A stretch of DNA of 64,000 nucleotides, taken from the NCBI RefSeq assembly GCF_000747095.1, contig NZ_JQGL01000006.1, positions 1 to 64,000 of the forward strand. Reading direction: 5' to 3'. Within the stretch, counting starts at the first letter, position 1, and each line of letters opens with the position of its first letter. Positions 21,033 to 29,764 of the stretch are shown piece after piece. The DNA is from Sulfuricurvum sp. MLSB (lineage in GTDB: Bacteria > Campylobacterota > Campylobacteria > Campylobacterales > Sulfurimonadaceae). Position numbers and translations under genes: made by a program. Below the pieces are notes generated by a model that was not told where the DNA came from, searched no databases, and was given only the letters and a program-made list of their open reading frames with translations.

Positions 21033-21725
21033 TTAATCGGCAATTTTAACTGTGTCAGTTCCATTGTAATAATCGTTTAATTTAATATCCCAAGATAAAG
21101 CTTTTGATTTTAGCTGTTCTATCACAATATCCGGGTTATGCAGAAGATAGTAGCAATCCTTGTTATTTATATTTTCTAATAATGCATATAACTCTTTTTT
21201 TACGTCTTTTAAAAAGGCTGATGTATCGTAAAACTCCTCGATTTTATCTCGAAGAAAATTTTTAGAATCTTCCTTCGAACCAAAGTATTTGTAACTTTTC
21301 AAGATTTTTATAAGTACAAAATGAACTCTATTCCCAAATTTGTGAGATTTCCTTTTGAATAGAAAGAAACCTTTTTCTTGTTTGTAAAACTTTTCTAAAA
21401 TTTTTTTGACAATCTCTTTTCTAACGAGATCTACTTCTCCCCCATATTCCTGGAAATCAAGTATCAGATCTGTTAACTTGATCTTATTTTCATTCTCTTC
21501 TATCTTCATATTTCCTTCTCCAAAAATAAGCCAATTAGGATCAATCTTAAATTTATGTTTCAAAATAGTCACTTCTTCAATCTGCAATCTACGTTTTCCG
21601 TGTTCGAGGTTATTATAGATTTGTTTTGAATAATTAAACTCTTGTGCCATTTCCACCTGTGTTTTACCAATTTTTTCTCGTGCTTCTTTTAATCTTTTGG
21701 CGATTTCTTGCATAAGTTTCTCCAT
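21033..21725 (-). CDS. XRE/CI-like transcriptional repressor
   Basis: N-terminal HTH RLKEAREKIGKTQVEMAQEFNYSKQIYNNLEHGKR. Confidence 0.8.
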   Translation of the reverse strand: MEKLMQEIAKRLKEAREKIGKTQVEMAQEFNYSKQIYNNLEHGKRRLQIEEVTILKHKFKIDPNWLIFGEGNMKIEENENKIKLTDLILDFQEYGGEVDLVRKEIVKKILEKFYKQEKGFFLFKRKSHKFGNRVHFVLIKILKSYKYFGSKEDSKNFLRDKIEEFYDTSAFLKDVKKELYALLENINNKDCYYLLHNPDIVIEQLKSKALSWDIKLNDYYNGTDTVKIAD

Positions 21726-22158
21726 ATTTTTAGGTCAATATTTTATTGACTGTCATGAATCATATCGAAAACAAATCATACAAATCAATATTTTATTGAC
21801 TTTAGACCGCAAGCGAAAATGCTCCTGTAAGCTTGTGAAATCGTACGAAATAAAACATAAGCAAAAAGGCCTTTTTGAAAAAGAGAAAATCGTGACCGAA
21901 AAAGAGGTTGTTGAAAAGATGTATGAAAAACATCAAAAATGGGTGTTGGATGCCAAAGAAGCGCCCAAAGAATGGGGACGAAGTTACTCATATTTGAGCA
22001 AACTATTTGGTGGGAAGGATTCGATTCCAGACTCAATTATTTTGGAAAAGCAAATAATCCCTCCGTGGATTATGTATGGGGAAAGGCGGATGTGGAAGAT
22101 CACCGACATCGCTAATTGGATCGTAAATACAGAACTAAAAGGAGAGACAAAACAATGA
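21697..22158 (+). CDS. Hypothetical protein, possibly a small DNA-binding/regulatory protein (true start likely internal)
   Basis: 153 aa maximal ORF divergent from the repressor; C-terminal half (WGRSYSYLSKLFGGKDSIPDSIILEKQIIPPWIMYGERRMWKITDIANWI) looks like an adaptor/excisionase-like helix-turn. Confidence 0.5.
   Translation: MAISCISFSIFLGQYFIDCHESYRKQIIQINILLTLDRKRKCSCKLVKSYEIKHKQKGLFEKEKIVTEKEVVEKMYEKHQKWVLDAKEAPKEWGRSYSYLSKLFGGKDSIPDSIILEKQIIPPWIMYGERRMWKITDIANWIVNTELKGETKQ
21734..21750. promoter_or_regulatory. Palindromic operator 1
   Basis: GTCAATA-TTT-TATTGAC. Confidence 0.65.
21784..21800. promoter_or_regulatory. Palindromic operator 2
   Basis: ATCAATA-TTT-TATTGAC, 50 bp downstream of the first copy. 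Confidence 0.65.
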
Positions 22159-22682
22159 ATGAACGTTTAAATTCATTACAACAACTAATCAAACTCAGTC
22201 AAGACGATCAGAGAAGACATCTTAACTATTTAGCAAAATGCCCAATGGAAACGAGGTTGGCACTGTTTGAGAAGCAAAAAGAGATTTTTTATTCTTTGCT
22301 GCAAAAATACAAAGGGGTCATAACAACAAGTGATATCACCTATGCTGCACTTATTTTAGCTATCGGTGTAACACGTTCCTTGGAAAAAAAACTGACGAAA
22401 AAAAGTTTTGGTGAGTTGTCGCTGGATGAAATACGTGAGCTCTCAGCATCACGTGCAGTATCATTCAAAAATACACTGACCAAGAAATCCCCTACACATG
22501 AAAAACTGATGGGATATTGGGCAATCATCCGCACACTTCGACTGGATCACATGTACAGTTACGAGCGGATAGCCCTGTATCTAAAAAAGAAACATCGCTT
22601 TTCAGTTGCACAGTCAACCATTCAAAAAAAATGGAAAGAACTCGAAGTCTCAATAACAAATCAAAAGGAAAACACCAAATGA
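22155..22682 (+). CDS. Hypothetical protein
   Basis: MNERLNSLQQLIKLSQ start at 22155 overlaps the upstream stop (ATGA); C-terminal HTH-like SYERIALYLKKKHRFSVAQSTIQKKW. Confidence 0.65.
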   Translation: MNERLNSLQQLIKLSQDDQRRHLNYLAKCPMETRLALFEKQKEIFYSLLQKYKGVITTSDITYAALILAIGVTRSLEKKLTKKSFGELSLDEIRELSASRAVSFKNTLTKKSPTHEKLMGYWAIIRTLRLDHMYSYERIALYLKKKHRFSVAQSTIQKKWKELEVSITNQKENTK

Positions 22683-23233
22683 GTACGTATCAGCATGTAG
22701 AAACAGCCATCGTCCCACTAGATGCACAAGAGGATTTCAAACTTTACTTAATCTCGCAACCCAACAATCCAAAAAAACCAACTTTATTGGGAATGTTTTT
22801 AACCTATAAAGATCTTTATACTTCGCCAAGCATTCAAGTGTCTAATCATATCAGATCGGCATTTCGGCTGTTTGGGAACGAAAAGCTTCGAAAAATGGAG
22901 TCAAACAAATATTTCAGTATTGTAAAACGAACTATTGAAAATGATACGTTCACATCGCTGCATTGTACATTTATTCAGGGTGAGAACGTTTATATCGATT
23001 TATTGCGTGCCTATGAGATCACACAAGCGTGGGACCATGTGCTAAGTGAATATTACTTGCGGCATCTGTACAGCACCAAAGATAAGCTGTTGGTTGTTGC
23101 ACACGGAGATGGAATCAGCAAAAGTTTTTCTTCTGAATGGAATGATTCTGACATACAGAAAAAATCTATTCCAAAAATTCCGGATACTGTAAATACATTT
23201 TTGAAAGAAATAGTGCACACGGAAAAAATTTGA
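22679..23233 (+). CDS. Hypothetical protein
   Basis: Start MSTYQHVETA at 22679 overlaps the upstream stop; 184 aa. Confidence 0.65.
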   Translation: MSTYQHVETAIVPLDAQEDFKLYLISQPNNPKKPTLLGMFLTYKDLYTSPSIQVSNHIRSAFRLFGNEKLRKMESNKYFSIVKRTIENDTFTSLHCTFIQGENVYIDLLRAYEITQAWDHVLSEYYLRHLYSTKDKLLVVAHGDGISKSFSSEWNDSDIQKKSIPKIPDTVNTFLKEIVHTEKI

Positions 23234-23604
23234 CGTTTTCATATCCGTTTGAAAACCATTTCTTTCGGCATTTTCATACGCCATTTCGCTAAACTCTCCT
23301 AATCCCCTCCATTGGGGATTGCAAGCTATATTTTTCTGCAAAATAGAAACCGAGCACTTTTAAAACCTACCGATACAAAACTCTCCGAGTAAAATCGAAT
23401 GAATTTCCATGTTACAGTTCCCTCGTTTTTATATTATGAATCTAAAAATCGATGGAGCTCAGAATGACCCAAGGGTCATCCGTACCACCGTAACCAAAAG
23501 AGCCGTGATTACTCTTTACACGTAAATAATAAATGAAGATTGACTTAACAAACCTGCCGGACGGCGGCTAAATCCGTTCACTATTTCTGTAGCGAGAAGA
23601 CCAC

Positions 23605-24528
23605 ATGCGAGGATCTGTTTATTACCAATCGGCGGAACTGATTAAAGTTATCTTTGTCGAAGGTGCCAAAAAAACAGAACGTGTCGATAAGACACATCCT
23701 CATTACCAATGCATAACTTCATATAAGACCGCCAAAGCGTACCGCGAAGTTTTCAATAATTTCTTTCACTATCTGCGTGAACATTGGAAAATCAAAGATC
23801 CATTGTTGATTACGGGTGAAATGGTCGCTTCTTATATGGAGTACAAGTCAGAATACCATGTTAGTAAGCAATATTTAGAGAAGATATCTTCAGCCATGGC
23901 CAAATTAGAAATTGCGCTAAAACGTCATACCTTGTCTAAATACGGTGAAGCAGGTGATTATGATTTTTCGGTTCGACAAAAAATTTTAGATAGTTCGCGA
24001 GACTTGAAACTGGTAGCAGATAATTATCACAACCGCACCTATAAACATCCCCACGTACTTATCGCATCACTAACACAACCAGAACATCGGATTGCAGCTA
24101 CTATTCAGCATGAAGGCGGTGCACGAATCGAAGGGGTAACACTCATCAAATCGGATCAACTGCACGGCATACGATTCGATTCTATCACCGGTACAGATAA
24201 GGGAGTTATTTTTACCAAAGAAAAAGGAGGAAAGGAAGGTGACGTACTGGTTTCAACAACTACCTACAATCGTCTTTTGCACCATTTGCAAACCAATAAA
24301 CATTTCAAAATAAATCGACAAAAATACAGTCATGATATTCGTACAACTTGCGAAAAAATAGGGATTAGTGCTGAGGGATCGCACGGGCTGAGATGGAATT
24401 TTGCGAAGCGTCGTATGATGGAATACGCCAAAGCAGGCTATACATATGAGCAGAGCCTGCAAGCAGTTTCGTGGGAAATGAAACATAATCGTGCGAGCAT
24501 TACCACTCATTATTTGGGGGGATTTTAG
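23605..24528 (+). CDS. Tyrosine recombinase (second, internal)
   Basis: Catalytic pattern R (GARIEG), K (FTKEKGG), HxxR (HGLRW), H (KHNRASIT), Y (THYLGGF). Confidence 0.75.
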   Translation: MRGSVYYQSAELIKVIFVEGAKKTERVDKTHPHYQCITSYKTAKAYREVFNNFFHYLREHWKIKDPLLITGEMVASYMEYKSEYHVSKQYLEKISSAMAKLEIALKRHTLSKYGEAGDYDFSVRQKILDSSRDLKLVADNYHNRTYKHPHVLIASLTQPEHRIAATIQHEGGARIEGVTLIKSDQLHGIRFDSITGTDKGVIFTKEKGGKEGDVLVSTTTYNRLLHHLQTNKHFKINRQKYSHDIRTTCEKIGISAEGSHGLRWNFAKRRMMEYAKAGYTYEQSLQAVSWEMKHNRASITTHYLGGF

Positions 24529-24534
24529 AAATAG

Positions 24535-25128
24535 TTATTTCCCAAAATTTTTAATATCCTTGGCTGCAGAAGACGCCGCATCGTTTTTTTGAGACATAAA
24601 CGCCACTTCTCTGGCTTTATCCGTAAAACTCAACGATACGAACTGAGCCCCTTGAAAATATCCAGAATCGATAATATCGAGTTTTTCGTCAATATTGGGA
24701 TCATTGTCCAATAATTCTGAAAGTGTCTGTTTAAATTGCTGAATATCGTTTTGATTATGAGTATGGCGTGATGTCAAAACAATTTTATAGATTTGCCCAT
24801 TTTTATCCAGATGAGTCTGTATCCCGTTGATAGTCCCGTTATTATTGATGGACTGATAGCTGTTTTTTATAGCTTCAGGGTGGGTATATATTTCACAATA
24901 GCCTGAATAGGCCAATGAACCGCAATCAAACCCTTTTTTCAATAGTGTTTGTTTATCCATCCCCATTATCAAATCCAGAACTTTATATTGAGTCGGTTCG
25001 ATTTTGGATGATGTTTGTTGCATATCTTTCTTTACTGTAGAATTGATATTCTTATTTTCGTGATTGTCAGAACAACCGATCATAAGTGCTGCACCCAAGA
25101 AAAGTGCAATCGATTTTGTATTGATCAT
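24535..25128 (-). CDS. Putative lipoprotein
   Basis: Lipobox ALMIGCSD after hydrophobic signal; 197 aa. Confidence 0.7.
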   Translation of the reverse strand: MINTKSIALFLGAALMIGCSDNHENKNINSTVKKDMQQTSSKIEPTQYKVLDLIMGMDKQTLLKKGFDCGSLAYSGYCEIYTHPEAIKNSYQSINNNGTINGIQTHLDKNGQIYKIVLTSRHTHNQNDIQQFKQTLSELLDNDPNIDEKLDIIDSGYFQGAQFVSLSFTDKAREVAFMSQKNDAASSAAKDIKNFGK

Positions 25129-26156
25129 TGATTCGTTTCCTTTGTTTTATTATTTTTAGCACTGACCATCTGCTCAGTCATCTTAACAATATCCTTCTCC
25201 AGCAGCAATGGAGGGAGATTATCCTCAAACGTTTTATCCGCCATATTCCATCCGACAAACGAGCTGTACACTAATTTTTCAATTTCTTGATAAGAACCTA
25301 TATCTATCGGCTGGCCTTCTTTATGCGTATTTTTGGTAATTACTAGTGGATAAAATTCCAATGTTTTTTTTTCTTTACCGCTAAACGTCACATGATAGCG
25401 GATCATATCTCGCTCTTGCTGTGCCTTTGTCATAAGCCAATTTGCCATATTCAACGCCAAGCCAACCCCAGCTACTGCCATCCCTGCATTTCCGCCACCA
25501 TTTGGTGTTCCCAACTGCGCAGTCGATCCTGCACGCATCAGGTCATTACCTAAACTTGAGTTTGACCCATTGGAAGATGCTGTTTGATTCTTGACTTTTA
25601 ATGCTGAATTTTTTTGAATATACTCTTTATATTCATTCTCAGCCATACAAACATCAATACCAATTTTTATTGTCAAGTCGGGATTTTCATTTTCTTTCAC
25701 AAGTTGATAACCGCTTTCTTCAAACCCTTTTGCCAGATAGTTATGGTTATAGCATCCCCTGTAGGGATTGATAACATATCCAAGTGACTTATCACCAAAA
25801 AATAGATTGGTCGCAAGAATACTAAAGCGTCCTGAATAGGGAACATTTGTCGCTTCAATGGCGTTTCTGACTGCTATTGCGGCCACATCTCTTTCATAAT
25901 GGGCTTGAGATGCATTATCTGTAGCTGTTTGCACATCAATAACTTCCCCAAAGATTTTTGCGCTGCCAAGCTTTGCGGATTTCAGTTCACCGGTCTGAGT
26001 CAGTTTCGAAAAAAGATCAAATGCTTTATGGAATAATTCCTGAGGTGTTTTCCCTTCTTCGTACACGATTGCTAATTTTTTCCTGGGCAACTCTTCTCCA
26101 TGCAATCCTATGAGAAGTGCTGACAAAGATGAAATGAATAAGAGTTTCTTTGGCAT
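25125..26156 (-). CDS. Secreted protein with Gly/Ala-rich hydrophobic segment (remotely TraT-like topology)
   Basis: N-terminal signal LLFISSLSALLIGLHG; GYQLVKENENPDLTIKIGI then GNAGMAVAGVGLALNMANWL. Confidence 0.6.
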   Translation of the reverse strand: MPKKLLFISSLSALLIGLHGEELPRKKLAIVYEEGKTPQELFHKAFDLFSKLTQTGELKSAKLGSAKIFGEVIDVQTATDNASQAHYERDVAAIAVRNAIEATNVPYSGRFSILATNLFFGDKSLGYVINPYRGCYNHNYLAKGFEESGYQLVKENENPDLTIKIGIDVCMAENEYKEYIQKNSALKVKNQTASSNGSNSSLGNDLMRAGSTAQLGTPNGGGNAGMAVAGVGLALNMANWLMTKAQQERDMIRYHVTFSGKEKKTLEFYPLVITKNTHKEGQPIDIGSYQEIEKLVYSSFVGWNMADKTFEDNLPPLLLEKDIVKMTEQMVSAKNNKTKETNQ

Positions 26157-26167
26157 AAAAGCTCTTT

Positions 26168-26704
26168 TTATTTGAATTCTGAATAGCTCGGGGCTTCTTT
26201 AGCCTCTATCATTAGCTGCTTTGATTTTAGGTATTCTATCACTTCGCTTGCATCCAATACGGCCACGGTGTCGGCAGGTTTCTCTTTATACATACGAATT
26301 GCACCCGATGAACCTTTATCGGTTACAAACATACCACAAGCATCATTTGAGAAGAGCCTTCCTGCAGCTGCTTGCAATAAAACATTTCCTGCAGCATTGT
26401 TTTGAGTGCATTTTTCTAAATATTGTTCCGGCGTAGTGATGGACATATCTTTAACGACTTTAGGAATGGACAATTCAAAGTAGCGATAACCAGAGCGAAG
26501 AGTTTCTTCTGCCGCAATTTGAAGATAGCGGGTATTAGTTGTATTAATAGAACGCGAACTTGCAAAGGTTGATGTAGGCGTTACAGACAAACCTCTTATA
26601 TTTTCTTTTGTTCCTAATCCTTTGGCTATATAAGCCTCTTTAACCGAACATCCGCTTAGCAACAAAATTCCGATAACTCCAATAGCCGATATTATTGAAT
26701 TCAT
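26168..26704 (-). CDS. Putative lipoprotein
   Basis: Signal + lipobox GILLLSGCSV; 178 aa. Confidence 0.7.
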   Translation of the reverse strand: MNSIISAIGVIGILLLSGCSVKEAYIAKGLGTKENIRGLSVTPTSTFASSRSINTTNTRYLQIAAEETLRSGYRYFELSIPKVVKDMSITTPEQYLEKCTQNNAAGNVLLQAAAGRLFSNDACGMFVTDKGSSGAIRMYKEKPADTVAVLDASEVIEYLKSKQLMIEAKEAPSYSEFK

Positions 26705-26820
26705 GCGTATCCTTTTTTTAAATTAATCGCGAAAATTTTATCTTCGCTATTCTTTGCGCTCACTTAATAGTGATTGTTTATATTTGATCCATTTCATTAG
26801 AATCACCCATCTTTTAGTGA

Positions 26821-27093
26821 GTGAAATTTGATTTGTCCAAAGAAGAACATCCTGACATCAAAGCGTATTATGATGCATTGACCGAACATATCAAACTGCT
26901 CCGAAAAGAACGGGGAATCAGTCAGTTAAAATTGGCCAATATTCTGGGTCACAACTCCACTTCATTTATTGCCCGGATTGAACTGCGTCAGAACAAGGCC
27001 AATTACAATCTTGCCCATCTTGTTCTTTTGGCAAAAGAATGGAGCCTGGAGGTCAAAGACCTCCTTCCTGATTACCCAGTCCTCTTCAAATAA
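26821..27093 (+). CDS. XRE family HTH protein (GTG start)
   Basis: HIKLLRKERGISQLKLANILGHNSTSFIARIELRQNKANYNLAHLVLLAKEW. Confidence 0.75.
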   Translation: MKFDLSKEEHPDIKAYYDALTEHIKLLRKERGISQLKLANILGHNSTSFIARIELRQNKANYNLAHLVLLAKEWSLEVKDLLPDYPVLFK

Positions 27094-27120
27094 AACATTT
27101 ATCTTACTTGGATTATCCGC

Positions 27121-27408
27121 TCATACTTTATTAAAGTGCTCTTTTTCCTCTATTCGTTTCAACGCCTTATCTACCCGTTTGTTCATGAGATGCCTCAGAT
27201 ACAGCAGCGCCAGGATCACTACCGTCTCTACGGCGATCACGACCCCTTTTTTTCCATTGATCAGATATCCCGCGTAACTCGAGGAAAAATAGGCAAGCGT
27301 ATAGATAACAACGGGATACCATTTTTTGAGGGCTGATAGAAGATACAGCCCAACGAGATACATCAGCCCAAAAAGTCCCATCGGCAGATAGAGCTCAAAC
27401 GTTTCCAT
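27121..27408 (-). CDS. Small membrane protein (unknown)
   Basis: METFELYLPMGLFGLMYLVGLYLL...; several hydrophobic segments; likely start at 27408 overlapping the upstream gene. Confidence 0.6.
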   Translation of the reverse strand: METFELYLPMGLFGLMYLVGLYLLSALKKWYPVVIYTLAYFSSSYAGYLINGKKGVVIAVETVVILALLYLRHLMNKRVDKALKRIEEKEHFNKV

Positions 27409-27928
27409 GATCGTCTTCTCTCTTTTCTTCAGACCGCCGGTTGCGTTTTTCGGCATAGGATTGAAAGTCGAATGTTTTACATTCCGCGCCCGTTCCAATC
27501 CTCTCCTCGATGATCCTCGCACACTCGGCGTCATCGGCCAGCTCTTCCATCAGGTGTTCAATAGAGAGCTCGATCGAGCGTTTGACGCGATAGGCGGTTT
27601 CACTATTTTCCCCGAAAGCGAGGCTGAGTTCCCTCATCGCCGCATCGGGCAGGATAAGCCTCCATGCCTCCCGGCTATATGGCACCCCTTGTAGATTCCG
27701 ATCTTCGGGAGGAATGAAAGGTTTTGATGGGGGGAAATCTTCTTGGGCAACATACTTGTAATGCTCGATCATCCGGGGATCATTGCCGGCTCTTTCCCAG
27801 CGTTCGAGTTCTTCTTGATCTTTGACATGTTTTTGCTGTACACGTACCTGATTTTCGTGATAGAACCAATAAATTACTATACCCGACGCTATGGTGAAAG
27901 CCATGATCGCAATAACATAGAGCTCCAT
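27395..27928 (-). CDS. Membrane-anchored hypothetical protein
   Basis: MELYVIAIMAFTIASGIVIYWF anchor followed by charged domain. Confidence 0.6.
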   Translation of the reverse strand: MELYVIAIMAFTIASGIVIYWFYHENQVRVQQKHVKDQEELERWERAGNDPRMIEHYKYVAQEDFPPSKPFIPPEDRNLQGVPYSREAWRLILPDAAMRELSLAFGENSETAYRVKRSIELSIEHLMEELADDAECARIIEERIGTGAECKTFDFQSYAEKRNRRSEEKREDDHGNV

Positions 27929-27929
27929 A

Positions 27930-28343
27930 TCAGTCTCCGTTGAGACAATAGACCGGACGGATCCCTGAAGCGGCCGCCAGGGCAACAAACAGCGCGATGA
28001 GTCCCAGCAGCGTCATCGGGATATAGAGGATGCTCTGTGCTAGGCTTCCTGCCAGTGCAACAAGCGGCCGGGTGTGTTTGAAATTGTTCCGAATCTGGAC
28101 AATGAATATCCACAGACCGATGAAGAGAATAATCATCCCATTCAGCGGATCACCCTGCCAGTTGGACCTGGCCATATGGTATCCCGCATACATCGCCACA
28201 TACGAGGCGGCGTACCATCCGAAGCTGTATGTTGTAAAGAAGTGGTATTTCGCTTCCTTGTAGGTGAAGCTATTGAACCACAGCATAAACCGATAGAGTG
28301 CGATCACTGCAGCAAACGCTGCGATTATTTTTAAAATAAACAT
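27930..28343 (-). CDS. Multi-TM small membrane protein (unknown)
   Basis: 137 aa, ~4 hydrophobic segments. Confidence 0.6.
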   Translation of the reverse strand: MFILKIIAAFAAVIALYRFMLWFNSFTYKEAKYHFFTTYSFGWYAASYVAMYAGYHMARSNWQGDPLNGMIILFIGLWIFIVQIRNNFKHTRPLVALAGSLAQSILYIPMTLLGLIALFVALAAASGIRPVYCLNGD

Positions 28344-28352
28344 GGTTTCTCC

Positions 28353-28589
28353 TTACGTTTCATTCTTTTGGGGGCGGTACCCCTTTTTAGTTTTTTGAAG
28401 CAGAAGGATCTGTAAGTATTCTTCTGCTTGTTCCTGATTCCCGTAATAGGTTTTTATGACCCCTTTGGGGGAGATTTTGGAGGAGGATCCAAAGGTTCGG
28501 ATCACCACCCACTCCCCAAACAGAGAGGAGACAAGCTCGATGGTGTATCGGCGCTCTTTGCCTTTGACACTACGATAGAGTGTTCTCAT
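28353..28589 (-). CDS. Small WGR-like domain protein
   Basis: RRYTIELVSSLFGEWVVIRTFGSSSKISPKGVIKTYYGNQEQAEEYLQILLLQKTKKGYRP resembles the WGR fold pattern; start position uncertain (ORF extends to 28655). Confidence 0.6.
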   Translation of the reverse strand: MRTLYRSVKGKERRYTIELVSSLFGEWVVIRTFGSSSKISPKGVIKTYYGNQEQAEEYLQILLLQKTKKGYRPQKNET

Positions 28590-28722
28590 CATCGTCGTAT
28601 TCACTCTGATCATTCTCTTGATCTTTTCTCTCAAGATACAACCCGTACAGCCCAAACAGACCGATCCATATCATGCTGCCCAGCAGAATAACTGCGGGAT
28701 TGAATACACTGTTAAATTCCAT
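28570..28722 (-). CDS. Very small membrane protein (50 aa)
   Basis: MEFNSVFNPAVILLGSMIWIGLFGLYGLYLERKDQEN. Confidence 0.5.
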   Translation of the reverse strand: MEFNSVFNPAVILLGSMIWIGLFGLYGLYLERKDQENDQSEYDDDENTLS

Positions 28723-28733
28723 TCCTTCCTCCT

Positions 28734-29435
28734 CTATGCGCACACCAGGGCGCGGCATTCGTTTCTGGCATCCTCTATCCAGCTCTCATCGAACCGCACT
28801 TCTCTTAGAAAGTTATCCAGAGCAATCCGTTTAATCGCATGGACATTTCCGAAGCGCTCATGGAGTTTGTCTCTGAGCGTCTTTGAGCCCAGTTGTCTGA
28901 GCAGCGATAGGACCAGCTTGTTCGCGTTGTTCATCCCTTTGGGCAGCTCTTTGTAAAAAGGGGCCGCCTGGCTGATGGAGCAGAGAAACCCGTAGGTATC
29001 GCCCCGGGCAAGGGGCATGAACATCGCCACCAGCATTTGCTCGCTCAAGGAGCCAAGATGCGATTCCAGCAATGCAAGATGGGGCAGCTTCTCTTTTTTA
29101 GGCCGTGCCTGCGATGCCAGGCGGTCCACCGTTTTTAGGTATTCGCGCTTGAACCACATGAACTGGATCTTCTCGAACATCGGCGCATAAAATCCCTTTA
29201 ATGCTTCGGTATCGATGTTGATGTTGTCATAGACAAAGACACTGTTGCGATGGTTATTCAAGAGCGCATGCTCGATCGCGCAGATCAGGGCCATCTCTTC
29301 AGCCTCGTTGACTCCCGTAGCGCAGAGGCTGAGGGAGTGGGTCTGGCCGCTGGAGAGGTTTTTGATGCCGATGCCGGCATGGCCGGTATCAGGATCAAAC
29401 GACGCGTCGCTCAGATAGATGACGTTGGGCTGCAT
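28734..29435 (-). CDS. RNase H-like fold protein with novel C-terminal domain
   Basis: D-E-D pattern VIYLSDASFDPDTGHAGIGI / NEAEEMALICAIEHAL / VFVYDNINID. Confidence 0.6.
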   Translation of the reverse strand: MQPNVIYLSDASFDPDTGHAGIGIKNLSSGQTHSLSLCATGVNEAEEMALICAIEHALLNNHRNSVFVYDNINIDTEALKGFYAPMFEKIQFMWFKREYLKTVDRLASQARPKKEKLPHLALLESHLGSLSEQMLVAMFMPLARGDTYGFLCSISQAAPFYKELPKGMNNANKLVLSLLRQLGSKTLRDKLHERFGNVHAIKRIALDNFLREVRFDESWIEDARNECRALVCA

Positions 29436-29764
29436 GGGTGTTCTCCTTTTGCGCACGCCTCAAGCAGGTGTACCTTCAATCCGAGCTCCTGAAGCTCCAG
29501 CTTCTTGAGTCGCTGTTTTTCCATCAGGATCATCGCGGTATCGAACTCCCTGACCCGGAGAAGCTCTTCGACAATCGATTCGATCCTCTCCTGGATCCTT
29601 TCGGGTAGCTCTGATGCCCCCCGTTTCATGAAACCGGTTTCAAAGATCGTGTTCCATCCCACCTTGATCATCAGGATCACCAGGATCATCGCCCCGCTCA
29701 TGAGTGCGAACACCAGAAAGATTTCAAAAAAATGGTGCAGTTGAAGCCAATCAAGAACGCGCAT
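29411..29764 (-). CDS. Membrane-anchored coiled-coil protein (unknown)
   Basis: TM FLVFALMSGAMILVILMIKVGW then charged helices. Confidence 0.6.
   Translation of the reverse strand: MRVLDWLQLHHFFEIFLVFALMSGAMILVILMIKVGWNTIFETGFMKRGASELPERIQERIESIVEELLRVREFDTAMILMEKQRLKKLELQELGLKVHLLEACAKGEHPCSPTSSI

Noticed and set aside
23436-23525. 29-codon ORF MNLKIDGAQNDPRVIRTTVTKRAVITLYT in the recombinase leader
   Set aside because: No convincing RBS and it spans a perfect hairpin; not enough support for a coding call
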